Shown here: in pieces, positions 38,176 through 46,777 of the stretch | How the letters are laid out: each line of letters starts with the position of its first letter | Position numbering within the stretch: position 1 is the first letter of the stretch | Assembly (NCBI GenBank): GCA_947632195.1 | Contig: CANROE010000010.1 | Span: 1 to 58,413 of the forward strand | Source of the DNA: an uncultured Clostridia bacterium | GTDB taxonomy: Bacteria; Bacillota; Clostridia; Christensenellales; Borkfalkiaceae | DNA: 58,413 bases | Direction of reading: 5' to 3' | Notes under the pieces: model-generated | Databases searched by the model: none | The model's input: the letters and a program-made list of their open reading frames with translations, nothing else | Told to the model about the DNA's origin: nothing | Program-made: the position numbers and the translations under genes

Positions 38176-39486
38176 ATGATACCGTTAATTGCGATCGTCG
38201 GCAGGCCCAATGTCGGCAAGAGCACCTTTTTCAACAAGGTTGCGGGGCGAAAGATTTCCATCACGGAAGACCGTCCCGGCGTCACGCGGGACCGCGTCTA
38301 TGTCTCCTCCGAATGGCGGGGAAAGCCTTTCATGCTCGTCGATACGGGCGGCATCGAGCTCAAAAGTGAGGACGTCATGTGGAAACAGATCGCCTTGCAG
38401 GCGCAGCTCGCCGTCGAGACCGCCGACGTCATTCTCTTCTTTACGGATGGCAGAGAGGGACTCACGAGCTCCGATTACGACGTTGCGGACTATCTCCGCC
38501 GCTCCAAAAAACCTGTCATTCTCGTTGTCAACAAGGTGGACGACTACTCCCCCGACAAAGTGTTCGAGTTCTACTCTCTCGGCCTCGGGGAGCCCTTTGC
38601 CGTGTCCTCGGAGCACTCCCAAGGTATCGGCGACGTGCTCGACAAGGCGGTGGAATGGTTTGAAAAAGGGGAAAACGCCGAGGACGATTCCTTGAAGATC
38701 GCCGTTGTCGGCAAGCCGAACGCGGGCAAGAGCTCCCTTGTCAATAAAATTTTGGGGCAGGAGCGCACCATCGTCACCGACATCGCGGGCACCACGCGGG
38801 ACGCGATCGACACTCCCTTTACGCGCGGGGAAAAGAAATACACCATCATCGACACGGCGGGAATCCGCCGCAAGCGGTCGATCGAGGACGACGTGGAGTA
38901 TTATTCGGTGCTCCGCGCCTTCGACGCGATCAGAAGAGCCGACGTCGTCCTTCTCGTAGTGGACTGCGCCGTCGGGCTCACCGAGCAGGATGTGCGTATC
39001 ATCGGGCAGGTGCACGAAGAGGGCAAGCCCTCCGTCATCGTCATGAACAAGTGGGACACGGTGGAAAAGGACACCCACACCATCGAAAAATTCGAGGAAA
39101 AGCTCAAAGAGGACCTCAAATTCATGGACTATTATAAGTCCGTGTACATTTCGGCAAAGACGGGACAGCGGGTGGAAAAGTTGCTTGATTTGGCAGAAGA
39201 AGTCTACGAACATGCCAATTTCCGCATTCCGACGGGCGCGCTCAACGATCTTTTGATGGACGCCATGCGCATTTCCGAGCCGCCGAGCTACTTGGGCAAA
39301 AGAATGAAACTCTATTATGCCTCGCAGGTCTCGGTGAAACCTCCGCTCTTTGTGCTCATGGTCAACGACGAAAAGTTGCTGCACTTTTCCTATGCGCGCT
39401 ATCTTGAAAACGTCATTCGCGAGGCGTACGATTTTTCGGGCACGCCCATCCGCATACAGGTGCGCAACAAAAAGGAGGACGCATAA
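38176..39486 (+). CDS. der: Ribosome biogenesis GTPase Der (EngA)
   Basis: 436 residues with tandem GTPase domains, needed for 50S ribosomal subunit assembly. Seen: first P-loop GRPNVGKS (8-15) with DTGG and NKVD; second P-loop GKPNAGKS (about 180-187) with DTAG and NKWD; then the C-terminal KH-like domain (LGKRMKLYYASQVSVKPPLFVLMVND). Length is normal. The ATG at 38176 starts directly with the GTPase sequence; longer in-frame starts precede the promoter. The mRNA appears nearly leaderless, and the AAAGG just upstream would lie at or before the predicted transcription start. The stop overlaps the plsY start by one base (TAATG). Confidence 0.97.
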   Translation: MIPLIAIVGRPNVGKSTFFNKVAGRKISITEDRPGVTRDRVYVSSEWRGKPFMLVDTGGIELKSEDVMWKQIALQAQLAVETADVILFFTDGREGLTSSDYDVADYLRRSKKPVILVVNKVDDYSPDKVFEFYSLGLGEPFAVSSEHSQGIGDVLDKAVEWFEKGENAEDDSLKIAVVGKPNAGKSSLVNKILGQERTIVTDIAGTTRDAIDTPFTRGEKKYTIIDTAGIRRKRSIEDDVEYYSVLRAFDAIRRADVVLLVVDCAVGLTEQDVRIIGQVHEEGKPSVIVMNKWDTVEKDTHTIEKFEEKLKEDLKFMDYYKSVYISAKTGQRVEKLLDLAEEVYEHANFRIPTGALNDLLMDAMRISEPPSYLGKRMKLYYASQVSVKPPLFVLMVNDEKLLHFSYARYLENVIREAYDFSGTPIRIQVRNKKEDA

Positions 39487-40463
39487 TGTTATCGCTCCTC
39501 TCCGCTGCCGTTTCCGCAGCTCCATCCGTCATTTCGAGCGCAGGCGCAGCCCTCCCTTCCGTCATTTCGAGCGCAGGCGCAGCTCTCCCTTCTGTCATTT
39601 CGAGCGCAGGCGCAGCTCTCCCTTCTGTCATTTCGAGCGCAGGCGCAGCCCTCCCTTCCGTCATTTCGAGCGCAGGCGCAGCCCTCCCTTCCGTCATTTC
39701 GAGCGCAGGCGCAGCCGTAGTCGAGAAATCTCTCTCCTTTTCCCAGCTCTGGTATTGGTTCCTTTTAATGGCGGTCGTGTGCTATTTTATCGGCTGTTTC
39801 AACTTTGCGGTGCTCATCGCCAAGTTCAAGCATAAGGACGTGCACAAGATCGGCAGCGGCAACCCGGGCACGATGAACATCTCCCGTGAATTCGGCTTAA
39901 AGGTGGGGCTGCTCAATTTCCTGCTTGACGCCTGCAAGGGGGGCGTTCCCGCGATCATCAGTTATTTTGTGTTCCGCAACTATGTATTTGCGGGCACGAA
40001 CGTGATCATCTCCGACTTCACGCGCTATTTTTGCGGCGTATGCGTCATCATCGGGCACATCTGGCCTGTCACCATGAAGTTCAAGGGCGGCAAGGGGATC
40101 GCCTCCACGCTGGGGCTGTTCTGGTTTTGTATCTCCTGCGAAGAGTGGTGGTATTTCTTTATCATGCTTGCGCTGCTGTTGTTCGGGGTCGTGGGCTACA
40201 TCGCCTACACCGAGTGGGGGAGCATGGGCTCTCTTCTCGGTGTCACGGGATTTTCCCTGTGGCAGGGGCTGATGTTTTTCTTCCGCTACGAGGCGGAGAT
40301 CGCAAACGGTTGGGTCATTGCGTGCTTTATGATGCTGTTTGCGCTGAATGTATTGACGTGGTTTGCCCATCGGAAGAATCTTGTACGTCTTTTTGCGGGC
40401 GAGGAGCACCGCACCTCGGTGCGCAAGCTCTCCCACGGGAAGCGGGGAATGAAGAATATGTAA
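39486..40463 (+). CDS. plsY: Glycerol-3-phosphate acyltransferase PlsY with repeat-derived N-terminal extension
   Basis: 325 residues; membrane enzyme that acylates glycerol-3-phosphate from acyl-phosphate to make lysophosphatidic acid. The catalytic domain starts near residue 90: LMAVVCYFIGCFNFAVLIAKF, then the phosphate-binding motif KIGSGNPGTMN and FKGGKGIAST. About seven hydrophobic helices are seen. Normal PlsY proteins are about 200-220 residues. The excess is an N-terminal stretch of six 11-residue repeats (PSVISSAGAAL), encoded by 33-bp units of dispersed repeat family A. The start is fixed by AAGGAGG (39473-39479) and the TAATG junction with der; I see no good internal start before the first helix of the domain. 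Whether the extension is kept, cleaved or inserted in the membrane is unknown. Confidence 0.92.
   Translation: MLSLLSAAVSAAPSVISSAGAALPSVISSAGAALPSVISSAGAALPSVISSAGAALPSVISSAGAALPSVISSAGAAVVEKSLSFSQLWYWFLLMAVVCYFIGCFNFAVLIAKFKHKDVHKIGSGNPGTMNISREFGLKVGLLNFLLDACKGGVPAIISYFVFRNYVFAGTNVIISDFTRYFCGVCVIIGHIWPVTMKFKGGKGIASTLGLFWFCISCEEWWYFFIMLALLLFGVVGYIAYTEWGSMGSLLGVTGFSLWQGLMFFFRYEAEIANGWVIACFMMLFALNVLTWFAHRKNLVRLFAGEEHRTSVRKLSHGKRGMKNM
39528..39732 (+). repeat. Six-copy 33-bp tandem repeat inside plsY, derived from dispersed family A
   Basis: Units begin with GTCATTTCGAGC at 39528, 39561, 39594, 39627, 39660 and 39693, exactly 33 bp apart, differing only by C/T changes in CCCTCCCTTCC. The array closes with AGTCGAGAAATCTC (39719-39732), the normal 3' end of family A elements elsewhere in the window. 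A full element therefore entered the gene and its inner part was amplified in frame. Confidence 0.95.
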
Positions 40464-40470
40464 ATTTGTT

Positions 40471-40502
40471 CACGAAAATTTTCCGACAGGAAAATTTTCG
40501 TG
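40471..40502. terminator. Perfect hairpin downstream of plsY
   Basis: CACGAAAATTTTCC (40471-40484) and GGAAAATTTTCGTG (40489-40502) form a perfect 14-bp stem with loop GACA. There is no T-run after it on the plus strand, so termination would be inefficient or Rho-assisted. Confidence 0.6.
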
Positions 40503-40519
40503 AAGAAACGGGCGTTTAT

Positions 40520-40982
40520 GCCTTAACTTGCTTGTCCTCTCATACGTTTCATCAGACAAGAAGTTGTAAGTGTGCAACAAATGTGGTCGCCCTACTTCGC
40601 CTACGGCTCGTGCCGCGCTTAGAGAATCAGGACTTCGCGCGGGGCGGCGGAAGTGAATTCCGCCTAAGGCACATATTCTCAAATGTCATTTCGAGCGGAA
40701 CGAAGTGGAGTCGAGAAATCTCGCCTTGTTTATATGCTACCGCAACGGGGCACCTTATTTTAACCCCTCCAATGGAGGGGGACTAAGGGAGGTGGGCTAA
40801 GACCTGCCCCTGTTTACGGGGGCGGGTGGCGCCGCAGACGTCAGGTGGGGGTACTACTCTGCGCCCCTTATAGGGGAGCTGTCGAGCAGAGCGAGACTGA
40901 GGAGTTTTCAGAAACCCTTTCTGCATTCGAGACCTGCCCCTGTTTACGGGGGCGGGTGGCGCCGAAGGCGTCAGGTGGGGGT
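40520..40982. repeat. Repeat cluster between plsY and popT
   Basis: The 572-bp gap holds family E (40520-40683, GCCTTAACTTG...AAGGCACATATTCTCAAA), directly joined to family A (40684-40723) as at 27859-28010. A CCCCTCC..GGAGGGGGACTAAGGG unit is near 40765. Family C occurs at 40801-40852 and 40931-40982 and family B at 40860-40905. No gene is visible and no clear promoter for popT was found. Confidence 0.8.
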
Positions 40983-41035
40983 GTCATTCTCCCCCAAAGT
41001 CATTTTTCGCAACCGTTTGCAATAATCATAAGAAT

Positions 41036-41950
41036 ATGGAAGAAACGCAAAAACAACAGAACAAACTCATCTGCTTTCTCCTCGACATTCTGCGCGGGGT
41101 GGCGATCGGTATCGCGTTCATCATTCCCGGGTTTTCGGGCGGGTCGGTGGCGGCGATCCTCGGCGTCTATGAACGGCTCGTCGGGGCGATCGCCGACTTT
41201 TTCAAGCACTTCAAATCGAGTTTTCTCACTCTTCTTCCCATTGTTTTGGGAATGCTCCTCGGCGTGGCGGCGCTCATTCTGCCCATCCAATGGGGGCTGA
41301 GGAACTACCCCATGCCCACCGTGACTTTGTTCGTCGGCCTTGCTTTGGGCGGCCTTCCCTCCATCACCCCAAAACTCAAAGGGGAGCCCCCCGCAAAGCC
41401 GACGTGGAAACACCTTTTTGCCTGCGCTCTTCCGCTGTTGGCGGCGGGCTCGCTCTGTTTTCTTCCGCTCGGGCAGGAAGTCGATCTCTTCCACCTGAAT
41501 TTCGGCGGCTATCTTCTGCTCGTGCTCATCGGGATCGTCGGCTCGGCGGCGCTCGTCGTACCGGGCATTTCGGGCTCCATGCTCCTTCTCATCTTCGGCT
41601 ATTATAACCCCGTGGTACGGCTCATCACCGAGAATTTGCTGCACGGTCAGCAGGTCGGAATTTGCATTCTCGTGCTGTTCTGTCTTGCGGTGGGGCTCGT
41701 CATCGGCTTTTTCGGGATCTCCGTTCTCATGAAATATCTCCTGAAAAAGTTCCCGCGCGGTACCTATTTTGCGATCCTCGGATTTATCATCGGGAGCATT
41801 CCCGCCGTCTACGCCTCCGTTTACCGTGAAACGGGCAGCATTTTATTCTCGAACCCGTGGTATTGGGTCGCCGCCGCCTTGATGCTCCTCGTCGGCTTTG
41901 CGCTCTCTTTTGCCCTCGTTCTTTGGTCGAAAAAGAAAAAAACCTCATAA
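41036..41950 (+). CDS. popT: DUF368 membrane protein, undecaprenyl-phosphate transporter PopT family
   Basis: 304 residues, about eight to nine membrane helices. Two related blocks mark the family: [28 protein letters not shown] near the N-terminus and [23 protein letters not shown] in the middle. This reflects the inverted-repeat fold of DUF368. Family members were recently shown to return undecaprenyl phosphate, the lipid carrier for wall polymers, across the membrane. The assignment here is by family only. The ATG at 41036 has a weak ribosome binding site and lies right after a repeat cluster. The ridA gene follows 11 bp later with its own AAAGGAG, so the two are probably co-transcribed. 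Confidence 0.9.
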   Translation: MEETQKQQNKLICFLLDILRGVAIGIAFIIPGFSGGSVAAILGVYERLVGAIADFFKHFKSSFLTLLPIVLGMLLGVAALILPIQWGLRNYPMPTVTLFVGLALGGLPSITPKLKGEPPAKPTWKHLFACALPLLAAGSLCFLPLGQEVDLFHLNFGGYLLLVLIGIVGSAALVVPGISGSMLLLIFGYYNPVVRLITENLLHGQQVGICILVLFCLAVGLVIGFFGISVLMKYLLKKFPRGTYFAILGFIIGSIPAVYASVYRETGSILFSNPWYWVAAALMLLVGFALSFALVLWSKKKKTS

Positions 41951-41961
41951 AGGAGACACAT

Positions 41962-42333
41962 ATGCAAACGGTTTTCACAAAAAACGCGCCTGCGGCGATT
42001 GGCCCGTACGCGCAGGCAAAGATCGCGGGCGGCTTGCTCTACACATCGGGACAGATCCCCATCGCTCCCGAGAGCGGCGAAGTCGTCGCAGGCGGGATCG
42101 CGGAGCAGACGGAGCAGATCTGCAACAACCTTGCGGCAGTTCTCGCGGCGGCGGGGACGGGGTTTGAAAAGGTCGTCAAAACCACCTGTTTTTTGGCGGA
42201 CATGGCAGATTTTGCGGCGTTTAACGGGGTCTATGCGAAATACTTTACCGAAAAGCCCGCGCGCTCCTGCGTGGCGGTAAAGGCGCTGCCGAAAGGGGTC
42301 CTCGCGGAGATCGAACTCATCGCCGAACTGTAA
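41962..42333 (+). CDS. ridA: RidA-family enamine/imine deaminase
   Basis: 123 residues, cytoplasmic, trimeric in the family. It hydrolyses reactive enamines such as 2-aminoacrylate released by PLP enzymes. Seen: [36 protein letters not shown], and the C-terminal [24 protein letters not shown]. The conserved arginine of the ARSCV block binds the carboxylate in known RidA proteins. The start at 41962 follows AAAGGAG. Tryptophanase (24033) and other beta-eliminating enzymes generate such intermediates, so a protective role fits. The substrate range is inferred. Confidence 0.96.
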   Translation: MQTVFTKNAPAAIGPYAQAKIAGGLLYTSGQIPIAPESGEVVAGGIAEQTEQICNNLAAVLAAAGTGFEKVVKTTCFLADMADFAAFNGVYAKYFTEKPARSCVAVKALPKGVLAEIELIAEL

Positions 42334-42423
42334 CGCCTCGCTGCGACGGCGGGCGGGCTCCGTGCGCTGCGCCTTCGGAAGGCTTTTGTATTTCGGCAAT
42401 TTCATGCAAGCGCTACGGAAAGC

Positions 42424-42449
42424 GGCTTTCCTTCGGGGAAGCCTTTTTT
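42424..42449 (+). terminator. Terminator after popT-ridA
   Basis: GGCTTTCC (42424-42431), loop TTCG, GGGAAGCC (42436-42443), then six T (42444-42449). The rest of the 300-bp gap is A+T-rich and holds the promoter at 42566. Confidence 0.92.
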
Positions 42450-42565
42450 CATGTCATACGCTCGGCAAAAAAGAAAAAAAGTTGCAAAAATACGAAACTT
42501 TTGAATATTTCAAAATAATATATCCACATATGCACAAATAATAAAGAAAATTTTTTTCAAAACCG

Positions 42566-42594
42566 TTGACAAACCCGCTTTTCTGTATTAGAAT
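42566..42594 (+). promoter_or_regulatory. Promoter of the glycan-processing operon
   Basis: TTGACA (42566-42571), a 17-nt spacer and TAGAAT (42589-42594), in an A+T-rich tract. The first gene starts at 42634. The genes from 42634 to 52245 are close or overlapping and probably form one transcript. Confidence 0.88.
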
Positions 42595-42633
42595 TTAAGC
42601 ACAAGAATACTTTCCGAAAGAGAGGAAAAAGGT

Positions 42634-44193
42634 ATGAAAAATTTGCAAAAGCGTCTGAAAATACTTTTTTGTCTGATCATCTCTGCGGTGATGATTTTCA
42701 CTTGCGCCCTTGCGGGGTGCGGCGAAAGTGAGACGCCTCCCGAGGGCGGCGACACCGTTCAGCAACCCGAGCAGCAAAAGCCGGAGCAGCAAAAACCCGA
42801 GCAGCAAAAACCCGAGCAGCAAAAACCCGAGGAGCAGAAACCCGAGGAGCAAAAGCCCGAGGCATTTACGGTCGTGTACCGTTCGGGATACACGCCCGAG
42901 AAATTCAGCGGGGTGACGAACGAGATCACCGAACTCGGCGCGGGCGTGCACCTTGTTACGAACAAGCTGAAAAAGACGAACGGGCAGGACGTCGTCGTGT
43001 ATGCGATCGAGGTCGACCTCAAAGAGGCGAACATCGTCGCGGGCACCAAGGACAATGCTGCTGCGGACTTTTCCTATGCAAAGGCGGCGCCCTATGCCAT
43101 GGCGCAGGCATGGGAGAAGGAGACGGGCGGCCACGTCTATATGTCTCTCAATGCCGACTTCTTCGGTGCTCAATGCGTGAACGCCTTCGTGAAGGACGGC
43201 GTGATCATCAAGGACGGCCATCAGGATAAGGGAGATTACGATTATGCCCTGCGCGACGAGAACGGGAATCCCACGGGCGAAAACGGCGCCGCCGACGTGC
43301 CCGCCTCCGCGCCCATGCTCTTCGGCGTAAAGGGGACGACGGCGCAGATCGCTCCCATCCAACAATACACGGGCGATCCGACCACGGCTGCGGTCAAAGA
43401 GCCGCTCATCAAAGCCAAACTCAGCTATACCGTAAAGAGCGGCAGCGACGTCCTCGACGTCAAAGTAAACGCCGCTCCCGACTCGGGATACATCACTTTC
43501 CGAACGGCCGGAAAGAGCGCGGCGCAGAAAAAGGGATATGCCGTCAAAATCGACACGTCAAAGGGGATGAGCGGTCTCACCGTGCTCGAAGATGCGCAGG
43601 AAGTAAAGGCGTCGACCGAATATGAGGCGGGAGAGGGCTACGGCTGGTTGCAGAGCACCTCGACCGTCGGCAGCGGGATCAAAAAATATCTCTCTTCCCT
43701 CAAAGCGGGGGATAAGGTCAACATCTCCGTCACCTCTCCCGACGGCACATGGGACGGCTACGAGACCATCCTCGGCTGCCGTCATGCGCTCGTCGTAGGC
43801 GACAAGATTGCCGATACCGTGAAAAAGGAGTACTCCAACGGTGCGCAGAGCCCCGAAGTTCCTCGCTCGGCGGTCGGCGTCAAGCCCAACGGGAATGTCG
43901 TCATTTTCGCGGTCGAATCTCTCTGGTACGGCGGCAGCAAGACGGATGCAGTGCGCGTAGAGACAGATACCCACGGCATGAACCTTCCCGAACTTGCGGA
44001 ATTTGCTTACTACTACGGCTGCACGCAGGCGGCCAACTTCGACGGCGGCGGCTCCACACAGCTCGTCGTGCGCGGTGAAAAAGAAGAGACGGGCAGAGTG
44101 GTCGTCCGCTCTTCCGATACGGGCAGTACGGAGCTTATGAACACCCGCGTCGTCATGAACAGCATTCTGGTCACTTCGAGGAAAGAGGGATGA
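42634..44193 (+). CDS. Exported phosphodiester glycosidase (NAGPA-domain) lipoprotein
   Basis: 519 residues. Signal peptide with lipobox ending CALAGC (Cys29). An extended linker of PEQQK/PEEQK repeats (about 43-75) should hold the enzyme off the membrane. The rest is an NAGPA-type domain, with SLNADFFGAQ, GCRHALVVG, RSAVGVKPNGNVVIFAVE and NFDGGGSTQLVV as the recognisable blocks. The family hydrolyses sugars attached through a phosphodiester, such as GlcNAc-1-phospho groups; in bacteria some act on cell-wall or capsular polymers. It is the only gene of the cluster with an export signal. The end overlaps the SGNH gene by ATGA. The exact substrate is unknown. Confidence 0.9.
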   Translation: MKNLQKRLKILFCLIISAVMIFTCALAGCGESETPPEGGDTVQQPEQQKPEQQKPEQQKPEQQKPEEQKPEEQKPEAFTVVYRSGYTPEKFSGVTNEITELGAGVHLVTNKLKKTNGQDVVVYAIEVDLKEANIVAGTKDNAAADFSYAKAAPYAMAQAWEKETGGHVYMSLNADFFGAQCVNAFVKDGVIIKDGHQDKGDYDYALRDENGNPTGENGAADVPASAPMLFGVKGTTAQIAPIQQYTGDPTTAAVKEPLIKAKLSYTVKSGSDVLDVKVNAAPDSGYITFRTAGKSAAQKKGYAVKIDTSKGMSGLTVLEDAQEVKASTEYEAGEGYGWLQSTSTVGSGIKKYLSSLKAGDKVNISVTSPDGTWDGYETILGCRHALVVGDKIADTVKKEYSNGAQSPEVPRSAVGVKPNGNVVIFAVESLWYGGSKTDAVRVETDTHGMNLPELAEFAYYYGCTQAANFDGGGSTQLVVRGEKEETGRVVVRSSDTGSTELMNTRVVMNSILVTSRKEG

Positions 44194-45284
44194 ACGTATT
44201 CACATTCGATCCGAACATGACGGGCGATCTGCCCTTCCCGGCGGGGCTTGAATGGCGGAGCGCGAAGGAGCCCTGTTTCGGGCTTTTCGGCACGGACGCC
44301 AAGGCGGAGGTGGGCTATTACCGTCTCACCTCTTCGGAGCGCGATCTCATCCGTCCCCTAAACGACGGGGAGGCATGGTTCGGCGAGCACTCCTCGGGCA
44401 TATCGGTGCGGTTTGAAACGGACAGCGCCGCCCTCAACGTGCGCGTCAAGCTCCGCGACAAGTTCAACATGACGAACATGACCCAAATCGGGCAGTGCGG
44501 CATGGACCTCTATGTCTATGACGAACGCGCAAGGGAATTTGTTTTGCACGAAGTCGCCCGCTACGAGTTCGACGCAACGGAGTACGAAGTTCCCCTCAGC
44601 CACTTTCTGCATGCGCCCAAAAAGCCGCGCAGATACATCTTGCATCTTCCCCTCTATATGGCGGTGGAATCGCTTGAAATCGGGCTGGACGCAGACGCCT
44701 CCGTGCGCCCGTTCGGCTACGAAAACGCGGCGCGGGTGGGGATCTACGGCACGAGTATCGTTCACGGCTGCGCCGCCTCCCGTCCCGGGCTCGCGCCTGC
44801 GGCCGTTCTCTCCCGCGCGCTCAAAGCGGAGGTGCTCAATTTCGGCTTTTCGGGCGTTGCCTTCATGGAAAAGGAGATGGGGGAGATCTTGGGAAGGCGC
44901 AAGCTCGACTATCTCATCGTGGATACCGAGCCAAACGCGGGCGTGGACGAGCGCCTGCGCGACAATGCCGCACCCTTCCTCGATACCTTTTTCCAATACA
45001 ACCCCAAGGCAAAGGTCGTGCTCTATTCCCGCGTGCCCTTCGCGCTCGACTTTTTCGACGGCTACCGCGCCCGCATGGCGGACTATTATCGCAGCTTTTT
45101 GCGGCGGCTCGCCGCGAAATACCGCAAGGAGGGCTACGCCGTGCATTTTGCGGACGGTTTCAAGCTCTTCAAAGGAAACTTCTGCGAATATTCCACCGAC
45201 GGCATTCATCCAAACGACACGGGCATGCTCCTGATCGCCCGTTCCTATGAGCGGGAGATCCGCAAATTCGGAGATCTGAAATGA
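44190..45284 (+). CDS. SGNH/GDSL-family hydrolase, probable carbohydrate esterase
   Basis: 364 residues with no signal peptide. An N-terminal beta-sandwich (~1-175) precedes the hydrolase domain. Catalytic blocks: GTSIVHG with Ser189 as nucleophile, NFGFSG for the oxyanion hole, DTEPN as block III, and DGIHPN with Asp337 and His340. The two-domain layout resembles the SGNH_hydro_N plus SGNH_hydro_3 arrangement of bacterial acyl-esterases that de-O-acetylate sugars. Deacylation of an imported oligosaccharide before the GH20 and GH31 enzymes act is inferred from context. It is coupled by ATGA overlaps to both neighbours. Confidence 0.9.
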   Translation: MNVFTFDPNMTGDLPFPAGLEWRSAKEPCFGLFGTDAKAEVGYYRLTSSERDLIRPLNDGEAWFGEHSSGISVRFETDSAALNVRVKLRDKFNMTNMTQIGQCGMDLYVYDERAREFVLHEVARYEFDATEYEVPLSHFLHAPKKPRRYILHLPLYMAVESLEIGLDADASVRPFGYENAARVGIYGTSIVHGCAASRPGLAPAAVLSRALKAEVLNFGFSGVAFMEKEMGEILGRRKLDYLIVDTEPNAGVDERLRDNAAPFLDTFFQYNPKAKVVLYSRVPFALDFFDGYRARMADYYRSFLRRLAAKYRKEGYAVHFADGFKLFKGNFCEYSTDGIHPNDTGMLLIARSYEREIRKFGDLK

Positions 45285-46777
45285 AAATTTTAATGCTCCC
45301 TCTCGACGAGAGACCCTGCAACTATCTCTATCCGCAGCTCATGCCCAAGGCGGGCTACGAGCTTCTGCTCCCCCCCAAGGAGATCATGGGGGACAAAAAG
45401 CGTGCGGGCGACGCCAACAGGATCGCGGAATGGCTGCTTGAAAACGTCGGCGGCGCGGACGCCTGCATTCTCTCGCTTGACACGCTCATCTACGGCGGCA
45501 TCGTACCCTCGCGCCTACACGAACTTTCGCGGGAAGAGCTCTTCCGCCGCGCCGATCTTGTAAAAACGTTGCGGGAAAAGAACCCCCGCATGAAACTCTA
45601 TCTCTTTCAGCTCATCATGCGCTGTCCCGACTATTCTCTTTCGGACGAAGAGCCCGACTATTACGACATTTGCGGCAGGGAGATCCACCTCTACGGCAGA
45701 TACACCCATCTCGAAAAGCTGGGCAAGCTCGGGGAAGAGGAGGCGGAGGACTTCGCACGGGTCAAGGAGAAGGTGGCTCCCTATATCGGAGATTACCTTG
45801 CCCGCCGCGAAAAAAATCTCGCCGTGCTCGAACACGATTTGCAGTACATAAAGGACGGCACGGCGGACTATTTCATCGTTCCGCAGGACGACGCGGCGGT
45901 GTACGGATTTACCTCGATGGATCAGATCCGTATCCGCACCTTCTTGAAAGAGAATTCCCTGCACCTCAAAACGGCGATGTATCCATCGGCGGACGACACG
46001 GGGCTCATCCTGCTCGGGCGGGCGGTCGCGTCGCTCTCGGGGGTCTTCCCCAAAATTTTCGTGCACTATGCGAGCACCAAGGCGGAAGGCGTCATTCCGT
46101 GGTTTGAGGACAGGGCTCTCGGCGAGACGGTCAAATATCACATTCTGGCAGTCGGCGGGGTGCAGGTATATTCCCTGCCCGAGGCCGATCTCGTGCTGTG
46201 CGTAAACATGGGCTCGGGCATGTATCATGCGACCGACCCGGGCTATGTGCAGGCATACGACGTCGACCGCAATCTGGGCGAGTTCGTCAATTTTATCGGG
46301 TACGCGCTCGACAGCGGCAAGACGGTCGCGGTGGGAGACGTCGCCGCCTGCAACGGGAGCGACGGCGAGCTTTTGCGGCTCTTGGACCGCGAAGGGCTGC
46401 TCTTAAAACTGCACGCCTACGCGGGCTGGAACACTTCGAGCAACACGCTGGGCACGGCGGTATGCGCGGGCGTTTTATACCTTTTGGGGAAGGACGACGC
46501 GGGTCGAATTTCCTTCCTTTTGCACCGCTATTACGAAGATATGGCATACATGGGCTATGTGCGGCAGGACGTCACCGAGCGTCTGCTGCCGGCATGGGGG
46601 CTGGACTATTTCCGCGCGGACGGCGAAGAGGGCAAAGTCTCAAAGGCCGTCAAAGAGGGGATCGTGCGCTACATGCGAGAAAAATTCCCCTCGCTAGCGG
46701 AACGTGTCAAGGAGGTGCACATCCGCATGCCGTGGCGGCGGATGTTTGAAACGGAGGTAAAACTCGAACTCAAATGA
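45281..46777 (+). CDS. DUF4127 family protein
   Basis: 498 residues, apparently cytoplasmic. It begins with the family hallmark MKILMLPLDERPCNYLYPQ and continues with LSLDTLIYGGIVPSR, FIVPQDDAAVYGF, PSADDTGLILLGR and GYAGWNTSSNTLGTA-like blocks (here HAYAGWNTSSNTLGTAV). DUF4127 proteins are uncharacterised. The many invariant Asp, Arg and Asn residues suggest an enzyme. The gene overlaps both the SGNH hydrolase and the ROK kinase genes by 4 bp, which argues for a step in the same sugar pathway. I cannot assign a reaction. Confidence 0.92.
   Translation: MKILMLPLDERPCNYLYPQLMPKAGYELLLPPKEIMGDKKRAGDANRIAEWLLENVGGADACILSLDTLIYGGIVPSRLHELSREELFRRADLVKTLREKNPRMKLYLFQLIMRCPDYSLSDEEPDYYDICGREIHLYGRYTHLEKLGKLGEEEAEDFARVKEKVAPYIGDYLARREKNLAVLEHDLQYIKDGTADYFIVPQDDAAVYGFTSMDQIRIRTFLKENSLHLKTAMYPSADDTGLILLGRAVASLSGVFPKIFVHYASTKAEGVIPWFEDRALGETVKYHILAVGGVQVYSLPEADLVLCVNMGSGMYHATDPGYVQAYDVDRNLGEFVNFIGYALDSGKTVAVGDVAACNGSDGELLRLLDREGLLLKLHAYAGWNTSSNTLGTAVCAGVLYLLGKDDAGRISFLLHRYYEDMAYMGYVRQDVTERLLPAWGLDYFRADGEEGKVSKAVKEGIVRYMREKFPSLAERVKEVHIRMPWRRMFETEVKLELK

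Noticed and set aside
39413-39697. Minus-strand frame of repeated MTEGRAAPALE units
   Set aside because: It is the reverse reading of the 33-bp array in plsY, with no ribosome binding site or non-repeat domain.
39769-40463. Internal ATG at 39769 as the true plsY start
   Set aside because: It would cut into the first membrane helix and has no Shine-Dalgarno, whereas 39486 has AAGGAGG.
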